From Oscillospiraceae bacterium (GTDB lineage Bacteria > Bacillota > Clostridia > Oscillospirales > Acutalibacteraceae), in contig JAJXDX010000032.1 of assembly GCA_021640185.1 (NCBI GenBank), positions 1-10,950 on the forward strand: 10,950 nucleotides of DNA. The letters run 5' to 3'. How positions within the stretch are numbered: position 1 is the first letter of the stretch; every line of letters begins with the position of its first letter. Below, in pieces: positions 6,735 to 10,950 of this stretch. The position numbers and the translations under genes are program-made. Below the pieces are notes generated by a model, which did not search any database, was not told where the DNA came from, and saw nothing but the letters and a program-made list of their open reading frames with translations.

Positions 6735-6763
6735 AAAAAGCCCGGACGCCGTCCGGGCTTTTT
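6735..6763. terminator. Terminator of the AraC-type gene of the uronate divergon (bidirectional)
   Basis: AAAAAGCCCGGAC (6735-6747) pairs perfectly with GTCCGGGCTTTTT (6751-6763) around a GCC loop, with T runs available on both strands. It lies 17 bases beyond the stop of the minus-strand regulator and backs up the terminator of the convergent ABC gene. The roughly 50 bases between the two hairpins show no gene or further structure. Confidence 0.9.
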
Positions 6764-6779
6764 TGCGTCTGTCCGCACC

Positions 6780-7565
6780 TTACGGCGACGGCCGCCGGTC
6801 GCCCGGCCCCGTGCCGAACCGGCGGCGGTAAGCACGATAGAACGTGACATAATCGCCGAAGCCGCAGCGGGCATACACCGCCGTTGGCCGTTCGCCCTGC
6901 GCCATCAGCTCGCGCGCGCGCATCAGCCGCTTCGTCGTGATATAGTCCCACACCGACGCGCCGGTGACGCTGCGAAAACGGCGGGAAAGCTGCGAACGGC
7001 TGAGATAAAACCGCGCGCACAGGAGGTCGAGCGACAGCGGCTCCGTCAAATGCGCGTTGATAAAGGCCAGCACCTCGGCCGTCGGGTCGGCCGCGGCGGG
7101 CGGCGCCTCGCGCCGCAGACGCGGCAGGCTCTGCGCCAATTCCCACAGCAGCACCGTCAGGTAAGCGCTGCGCACGGCCGGATCCGGCGCGGCGCACAGG
7201 CGCGTCAGCCGCTCGGCCCACCGCTCGTCCCCGAACAGGGCGGCGGGGTAGCGGTTATCCTGCCCCAGCGGCCGATCGGTAAAGGCCGAAAGCAGCCCGT
7301 CCGGCGCGCCTATCGGCGGCGTGAAGCTAACGACGATGCGCCGGTACGGCGCGGCGGAGCGCAGCATCAGGTGATGCGATTCCGATCGGCGCATCACCAT
7401 CACGTCGCCCGGACACAGCGGGTACACCGTGCCCTCCACCGCATACCGCGCATCGCCCGCCAAAAAGCAGTACAGCTCGTGATGATCGTGCGTGTGGGCC
7501 GGATGGTCGCGCGGATCCGGCACCGGGGTAAAGGATATGCCCGCCCTGAGCATCGGCTGCTCCAT
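6780..7565 (-). CDS. AraC-family regulator divergent from the hexuronate operon
   Basis: DNA-binding one-component regulator of 261 residues. The N-terminal half is a cupin sensor: HPAHTHDHHELYCFLAGDARYAVEGTVYPLCPGDVMVMRRSESHHLML (about 21-68) shows the HxHxHHE strand and PGDV turn of AraC-type cupins. The C-terminal half carries two helix-turn-helix units: LSLDLLCARFYLSRSQLSRRFRSVTGASVWDYITTKRL and then AVYARCGFGDYVTFYRAYRRRFGTGP. The start is uncertain: the ATG at 7565 has only a distant AAAGG, whereas a second ATG at 7553 has GGAG six bases upstream, so a 257-residue version is possible. It is divergent from uxaC across 130 bases, which makes it the likely local regulator of uxaC-uxuA-reductase, probably responding to a hexuronate or pathway intermediate; that role is inferred from position only. 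Confidence 0.9.
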   Translation of the reverse strand: MEQPMLRAGISFTPVPDPRDHPAHTHDHHELYCFLAGDARYAVEGTVYPLCPGDVMVMRRSESHHLMLRSAAPYRRIVVSFTPPIGAPDGLLSAFTDRPLGQDNRYPAALFGDERWAERLTRLCAAPDPAVRSAYLTVLLWELAQSLPRLRREAPPAAADPTAEVLAFINAHLTEPLSLDLLCARFYLSRSQLSRRFRSVTGASVWDYITTKRLMRARELMAQGERPTAVYARCGFGDYVTFYRAYRRRFGTGPGDRRPSP

Positions 7566-7592
7566 GGATGATCGACCGCCTTTCTCTCCCCC

Positions 7593-7621
7593 AGTATAGC
7601 AGACGATGCGCCGATATGCAA
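7593..7621 (-). promoter_or_regulatory. Promoter of the divergent AraC-type gene
   Basis: Read on the minus strand, TGCTATACT (7601-7593) is an extended -10 element, and TTGCAT (7621-7616) sits at the -35 position with a 17-base spacer, sharing TTG with the consensus. The -35 box overlaps the left arm of the inverted repeat at 7618-7632. Confidence 0.6.
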
Positions 7622-7632
7622 TGTTTCATTGC
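7618..7632. promoter_or_regulatory. Inverted repeat, candidate operator in the uronate divergon
   Basis: GCAATG (7618-7623) and CATTGC (7627-7632) are perfect inverted copies separated by TTT. The repeat covers the -35 box of the AraC-type gene and lies about 55 bases upstream of the predicted uxaC transcription start, the usual position for an activator site that also represses the regulator's own promoter. Which protein binds it is unknown: AraC proteins more often use direct repeats, so a LacI- or GntR-type protein encoded elsewhere is an alternative. Confidence 0.45.
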
Positions 7633-7644
7633 GCTTTATCGCTA

Positions 7645-7673
7645 TTTATTTCTTTTTCGTTCTGTGCTATGAT
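7645..7673 (+). promoter_or_regulatory. Extended -10 promoter of the hexuronate operon
   Basis: TGCTATGAT (7665-7673) is an extended -10 element. The -35 position holds TTTATT (7645-7650), matching the consensus at three of six bases after a 17-base spacer. The weak -35 suggests dependence on an activator. The start would be near 7680, just before the uxaC ribosome binding site, giving a very short leader. Confidence 0.6.
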
Positions 7674-7680
7674 CGGGGCG

Positions 7681-7688
7681 AAGGGAGG
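7681..7688 (+). promoter_or_regulatory. Ribosome binding site that fixes the uxaC start
   Basis: AAGGGAGG ends seven bases before the ATG at 7696. The open frame extends back to 7606, but starts there lie upstream of or within the predicted promoter, so 7696 is the real start. Confidence 0.8.
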
Positions 7689-7695
7689 ACACCGT

Positions 7696-9054
7696 ATGGA
7701 TAACGACCTGTTTTTGACCGGTACCGCCGCACACGCGCTGTATGCCGAGGCGGCGGCGCTGCCGATCGCGGACTATCACTGCCACCTCTCCCCGCGCGAG
7801 ATCTGGGAGGACCGCCCGTTCTCCGGCCTGGCCGAGCTGTGGCTCGCGCACGACCACTACAAATGGCGGCTGATGCGCACCTGCGGCATCGACGAGCAGT
7901 TCATCACCGGCGATGCGCCGTGGGACGAAAAATTCCGCCGCTACGCCGCAGCGATCGAGCAGGCGGCGGGGCATCCGCTGTACCACTGGACGCACATGGA
8001 GCTTTTGCGCTATTTCGGCATCGACGAGCCGCTGTGTGAAAAAAGCGCCGACCGCATCCGCCGCCGGGCGGACGAGCAGATCCGCGCCGCGGCGCTCTCT
8101 CCCCGCAAGCTCCTGCAAAGCGAGCGGGTGGAGGTGCTGTGCACGACCGACGCGGTGGAGGACGATCTGACGTGGCACAGGCAGCTCTCCGCCGACGGCA
8201 GCCTGCCGACGCGCGTGCTGCCGACGTTTCGCACCGACAGCATCCTTCGCGCCGACCGGCCGGGATACCCGGCCGTGCTGCGGCGGCTGAGCGAAACGTC
8301 GGGCGTGCCGGTCACGGATCTGGATACCCTGCGCGATGCGCTGTTGCGCCGCTTGGATGCCTTTGCGGCGGCGGGCTGCCGCATGAGCGACGTCGGCATC
8401 CCGCTGTTCCCCGACCGGATCGCCGACGATGCCGAGGCCGACGCGACGCTGCGCCGCGCCGCTGCGGGGGAAGCGCCGGAGCGCGGCGCGCTGTCCGGCC
8501 TGATCGGCAACCTGTATCTGTTCCTCGGCGCACAGTACCGCCGCCGCGGGATGACCGCCCAGTGGCATCTGGCCGTCACGCGGGATGCGAGCACACGCCT
8601 GTATGCGCGCTGCGGCGCGGACTGCGGCGGTGACTGCGTGGGCGCGCCGGTGGACGGCGGCGCGCTGATCCGGATGCTCGACACGCTGGAGCAGGCGGAC
8701 GCGCTGCCGCGAACGATCCTGTATTCCTTGGAGCCGTCCGGCATCGAGCGCATGGCCTCCATCGCCGCGGCCTTCCCCGGCGTGCGCTGCGGCGCGGCGT
8801 GGTGGTTCTGCGACCACAAGCGCGGCATCCGACGGCAGCTGGAGGTGTATGCCGAAAACGCGGCGCTCGGCACCTTTCCGGGGATGCTGACCGATTCGCG
8901 CAGCTTCTTGTCCTATGTGCGGCACGACTATTTCCGCCGCCTGCTGTGTTCCCTTGTGGGCGAATGGGTGGACGGCGGCGAATACGACGCGGCGGCCGCG
9001 CACGCGCTGGTGCGGCGGCTGTGCTATGACAACGCAAAGGAGATGCTGGGATGA
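7696..9054 (+). CDS. uxaC: Uronate isomerase (glucuronate isomerase) UxaC, divergent
   Basis: Catalyses D-glucuronate to D-fructuronate (and galacturonate to tagaturonate) in the cytoplasm, the entry step of hexuronate breakdown; amidohydrolase superfamily. The 452 residues are slightly short of the usual about 465-470. Seen: DYHCHLSPREI (26-36) with metal-binding His28 and His30; HDHYKWRLMRTCGID (52-66), holding the conserved His-Tyr pair; YHWTHMELLRYFGI (96-109); VLCTTDAVEDDLTWH (147-161); AWWFCDHKRGIRRQLEV (368-384); and GMLTDSRSFLSYVRHDYFRRLLCSLVGEWVDGGEY (396-430), with the DSR catalytic aspartate and arginine. Odd: the usual CRxSDHG motif reads CRMSDVG here (228-234), and the usual LHxGAxRNNNTRMF region reads HLAVTRDASTRLY (291-303). 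The stop overlaps the next start (ATGA), so translation of uxuA is probably coupled. Confidence 0.92.
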   Translation: MDNDLFLTGTAAHALYAEAAALPIADYHCHLSPREIWEDRPFSGLAELWLAHDHYKWRLMRTCGIDEQFITGDAPWDEKFRRYAAAIEQAAGHPLYHWTHMELLRYFGIDEPLCEKSADRIRRRADEQIRAAALSPRKLLQSERVEVLCTTDAVEDDLTWHRQLSADGSLPTRVLPTFRTDSILRADRPGYPAVLRRLSETSGVPVTDLDTLRDALLRRLDAFAAAGCRMSDVGIPLFPDRIADDAEADATLRRAAAGEAPERGALSGLIGNLYLFLGAQYRRRGMTAQWHLAVTRDASTRLYARCGADCGGDCVGAPVDGGALIRMLDTLEQADALPRTILYSLEPSGIERMASIAAAFPGVRCGAAWWFCDHKRGIRRQLEVYAENAALGTFPGMLTDSRSFLSYVRHDYFRRLLCSLVGEWVDGGEYDAAAAHALVRRLCYDNAKEMLG

Positions 9055-10100
9055 AACTGACCTTCCGCTGGTACGGGCCGGACGACCCGGTGACGCTGGC
9101 GCAGATCCGGCAGATCCCGACGGTGAGCGGCATCGTGTCCGCCGTGTACGACACGCCGCCGGGCAGCGTGTGGAGCGAGGAGAGCATCCGCGCCGTGCGC
9201 GACGCGGCGGCACAAAACGGCCTTGCCTTCGAGGTAGTCGAGAGCGTCCCCGTGCCGGAGGACATCAAGCTGGGCACGGCGCGCGCGGCCGATATGCTGG
9301 ACGCCTATGCCGAAAACCTACGCCGCTTGGGACGTGCGGGCGTGCGGTGCGTGTGCTACAACTTCATGCCGGTGTTCGACTGGCTGCGCAGTGAGCTGCA
9401 CCGCCCGCAGGCGGACGGCGCGAACGCGCTGGCCTACGATCACGAAACGGTGCTGCGCATGGATCCGCTGTCCGGCGACCTTTCGCTGCCCGGCTGGGAT
9501 CAAAGCTACGGCCAAGCGGAGCTGAAGAGCCTGCTTTCGGCCTATGCGGCGCTTAGCGAGGACGGCCTGCGCCGCAATTTGCACACGTTTTTGGAGGCCG
9601 TGATCCCCGCGGCGCGCGCGGCCGGGATCCGGATGGCCATCCACCCGGACGATCCGCCGTGGGGGATGTTCGGCCTGCCGCGGATCGTGTCGAACGCCGA
9701 CGATCTGCGCCGCCTGCTGTCCATGGCGGACGACGAGGCGAACGGTATCACGTTCTGCACCGGGTCGCTGGGCGCAGATCCGCAAAACGACCTTCCCGCG
9801 ATGGCGGCCGAGTTCGCCGACCGCATCCCGTTTGCCCACCTGCGCAACATCCGCCGCACCGGCGTGCGCCGGTTCGAGGAGGTGGGGCACCCGACCGCGT
9901 GCGGCTCGCTCGATCTGTACGGCGTGGCGCGGGCGCTGGTCACGCACGGGTTCGACGGCTATGTGCGGCCGGATCACGGCCGCATGATCTGGGGCGAGGA
10001 CGGCCGCTGCGGCTACGGCCTGTTCGACCGCGCACTGGGCGCGACGTATCTGGCCGGACTGTTCGAAGCATTGGAAAAGGAGTTTTGTCACCATGGATAA
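9051..10100 (+). CDS. uxuA: Mannonate dehydratase
   Basis: Dehydrates D-mannonate to 2-keto-3-deoxy-D-gluconate; a metal-dependent TIM-barrel enzyme of the cytoplasm. The 349 residues are normal for the Gram-positive form. Seen: the N-terminal signature MKLTFRWYGPDDPVTLAQIRQIP; ESVPVPEDIKLG (64-75); VCYNFMPVFDW (101-111); and the metal-site residues His198 (AIHPDDPPW), Cys236 (TFCTGSLG), His263 (FAHLRNI) and Asp308 (RPDHGRMIWGE). Tyr322 corresponds to the catalytic tyrosine region described for the Streptococcus suis enzyme. The site is therefore complete. The ATG shares four bases with the uxaC stop, and AAAGGAGA (9036-9043) inside uxaC is its ribosome binding site, seven bases upstream. The 3' end overlaps the reductase gene by eight bases. 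Confidence 0.96.
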   Translation: MKLTFRWYGPDDPVTLAQIRQIPTVSGIVSAVYDTPPGSVWSEESIRAVRDAAAQNGLAFEVVESVPVPEDIKLGTARAADMLDAYAENLRRLGRAGVRCVCYNFMPVFDWLRSELHRPQADGANALAYDHETVLRMDPLSGDLSLPGWDQSYGQAELKSLLSAYAALSEDGLRRNLHTFLEAVIPAARAAGIRMAIHPDDPPWGMFGLPRIVSNADDLRRLLSMADDEANGITFCTGSLGADPQNDLPAMAAEFADRIPFAHLRNIRRTGVRRFEEVGHPTACGSLDLYGVARALVTHGFDGYVRPDHGRMIWGEDGRCGYGLFDRALGATYLAGLFEALEKEFCHHG

Positions 10101-10914
10101 GATCGTTGCGATCACGGGTGCCGGCGGCGTGCTTTGCTCCGCCTTTGCGGCGCATCTGGCCAAAAACGGCGCGCGCGTGGCGCTGCTGGACATCAACGCG
10201 GCGGCGGCCGAGGCGGCCGCCGAAAAGATCAACAAAGACGGCGGCCGGGCAGCGGCATTTTATTGCGACTGCCTCGACCGTGCCTCGGTCGAGGCGGCGC
10301 ACGCAGCCGTGCTGTCCACCTTCGGGCCGTGCGATGCCCTGATCAACGGCGCGGGCGGCAACAGCCCCCGCGCCACCACGGCACACGAAACGTATACACC
10401 GGGCGACGAGGAAGAACAGGACGCGCTGACGTTTTTCGGCATCCCGGCCGAGGGGTTCGACTTCGTGTTCGACCTCAACATCAAAGGCGTGCTGCTGCCC
10501 AGTCAGGTCTTTATCCCCGATATGCTGCAAAACGGCGGCAGCGTACTGAACATCAGCTCCATGAACGCCTACCGCCCGCTGACCAAGATCCCCGCCTATT
10601 CCGCGGCCAAGGCGGCGGTGAGCAACCTGACGCAGTGGATGGCCGTGCATTTTGCGGGCGCGGGGATCCGCGTCAACGCGATCGCGCCCGGCTTTTTCGT
10701 CACCGGGCAGAACCGGGCGCTGCTGTTTGACGAAAACGGCGCGCCCACGCCCCGCACCGACAAGATCCTGCGCGCCACGCCGATGGGGCGGTTCGGCCGG
10801 CCGGAGGAGCTGCTGGGCGCGGTAGGGTTTTTGCTCGACGAGCAGGCGTCCGGCTTCGTGACCGGCGTCACGCTGCCGATCGACGGCGGTTTTTCCGCCT
10901 ATGCGGGGGTGTGA
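10093..10914 (+). CDS. uxuB: D-mannonate oxidoreductase (fructuronate reductase), SDR type
   Basis: Classical short-chain dehydrogenase of 273 residues, predicted to reduce D-fructuronate to D-mannonate with NADH, the middle step between UxaC and UxuA. Seen: the N-terminal cofactor loop ITGAGGVLCSAFA (7-19), a variant of TGxxxGxG common in this SDR subfamily; Asp33 at the end of strand 2 (LLDIN), which favours NAD(H) over NADP(H); the NGAG loop (85-88); and the catalytic set Asn129, Ser156, Tyr169 and Lys173 (SSMNAYRPLTKIPAYSAAK). The C-terminal text NAIAPGFFVTGQNRALL and MGRFGRPEELLGAV...GFVTGVTLPIDGGFSAYAGV closely resembles what I recall of the Bacillus subtilis YjmF/UxuB type, unlike the unrelated long-chain UxuB of E. 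coli. AAGGAG (10077-10082) lies ten bases before the ATG. Confidence 0.92.
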   Translation: MDKIVAITGAGGVLCSAFAAHLAKNGARVALLDINAAAAEAAAEKINKDGGRAAAFYCDCLDRASVEAAHAAVLSTFGPCDALINGAGGNSPRATTAHETYTPGDEEEQDALTFFGIPAEGFDFVFDLNIKGVLLPSQVFIPDMLQNGGSVLNISSMNAYRPLTKIPAYSAAKAAVSNLTQWMAVHFAGAGIRVNAIAPGFFVTGQNRALLFDENGAPTPRTDKILRATPMGRFGRPEELLGAVGFLLDEQASGFVTGVTLPIDGGFSAYAGV

Positions 10915-10916
10915 GC

Positions 10917-10950
10917 ATGATCGACAGAACACAGGTGCGCATCTCCGCCT
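10917..10950 (+). CDS. Start of a further operon gene, cut by the window edge
   Basis: An ATG two bases after the reductase stop opens a frame reading MIDRTQVRISA to the right edge. The purine-rich GGGGGTGTGAG before it is a weak ribosome binding site. The close spacing suggests a fourth gene of the hexuronate operon; 2-keto-3-deoxygluconate kinase, KDPG aldolase, a transporter or a glycosidase would all be natural there. Eleven residues are too few to identify it. Confidence 0.45.
   Translation, partial: MIDRTQVRISA

Noticed and set aside
5671..7221. A 516-codon open frame on the minus strand across the ABC gene and part of the AraC-type gene
   Set aside because: It is antisense to the intact ABC ATPase motifs, crosses two strong terminators, and its translation is compositionally biased without recognisable motifs.
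7606..7695. Extension of UxaC upstream to an ATG at 7606
   Set aside because: The region holds the predicted promoters and inverted repeat, and AAGGGAGG is correctly placed for ATG 7696. The added residues do not resemble UxaC.
7642..9213. A 523-codon open frame on the minus strand opposite uxaC and the start of uxuA
   Set aside because: The plus strand carries clear UxaC and UxuA motifs. The minus-strand translation is Arg/Ala/Gln/His-rich low-complexity text with no domain, a usual artefact of GC-rich codon bias.

Overview
The window looks like a chromosome segment from a GC-rich, low-oxygen-adapted Firmicute, most likely a gut Clostridium-class organism (Oscillospiraceae/Ruminococcaceae-like). 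I base this on strong AGGAGG-type ribosome binding sites, sigma-A type promoters, a Rex redox repressor of the clostridial type, a Gram-positive style hexuronate operon with a short-chain-dehydrogenase fructuronate reductase, and strongly GC-ending codons. The assignment is inferred from gene content, not from a marker gene. I see no rRNA, tRNA, CRISPR array, insertion sequence, phage gene or integration scar, so it reads as core metabolic and regulatory DNA.

Layout from left to right. (1) The 3' part of a PfkB-family kinase, best read as 1-phosphofructokinase, runs in from the left edge. (2) Next come a clear sigma-A promoter, the rex gene (TTG start) and a small unrecognised 80-residue ORF with its own good ribosome binding site. 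This unit closes with a bidirectional terminator shared with the convergent neighbour. (3) On the minus strand lie a flavin-reductase-like FMN protein and, upstream of it, an AraC-family regulator. (4) Divergent from that regulator is a 10-helix DMT/EamA-type transporter, followed by a separately promoted ABC half-transporter (permease fused to ATPase) ending in a strong hairpin terminator. (5) The right-hand third is a hexuronate divergon. A second AraC-family regulator on the minus strand, with its own terminator, faces the operon uxaC - uxuA - SDR fructuronate reductase. A further gene begins at the right edge.

How the genes work together. UxaC isomerises D-glucuronate to D-fructuronate. 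The SDR enzyme reduces fructuronate to D-mannonate, and UxuA dehydrates mannonate to 2-keto-3-deoxygluconate, so the three genes give one complete arm of hexuronate breakdown. Their start/stop overlaps suggest translational coupling. The divergent AraC regulator is the obvious candidate for controlling them, and a perfect 6-3-6 inverted repeat lies between the two promoters. Rex would adjust anaerobic metabolism to the NADH/NAD+ ratio, and an imperfect Rex-like site overlaps its own -35 element.

I did not find a convincing undescribed multi-gene system. The points most worth a second look are the rex-linked small ORF, the substitutions at usually conserved positions of UxaC, the palindrome in the uronate divergon, and the possible Rex autoregulatory site.
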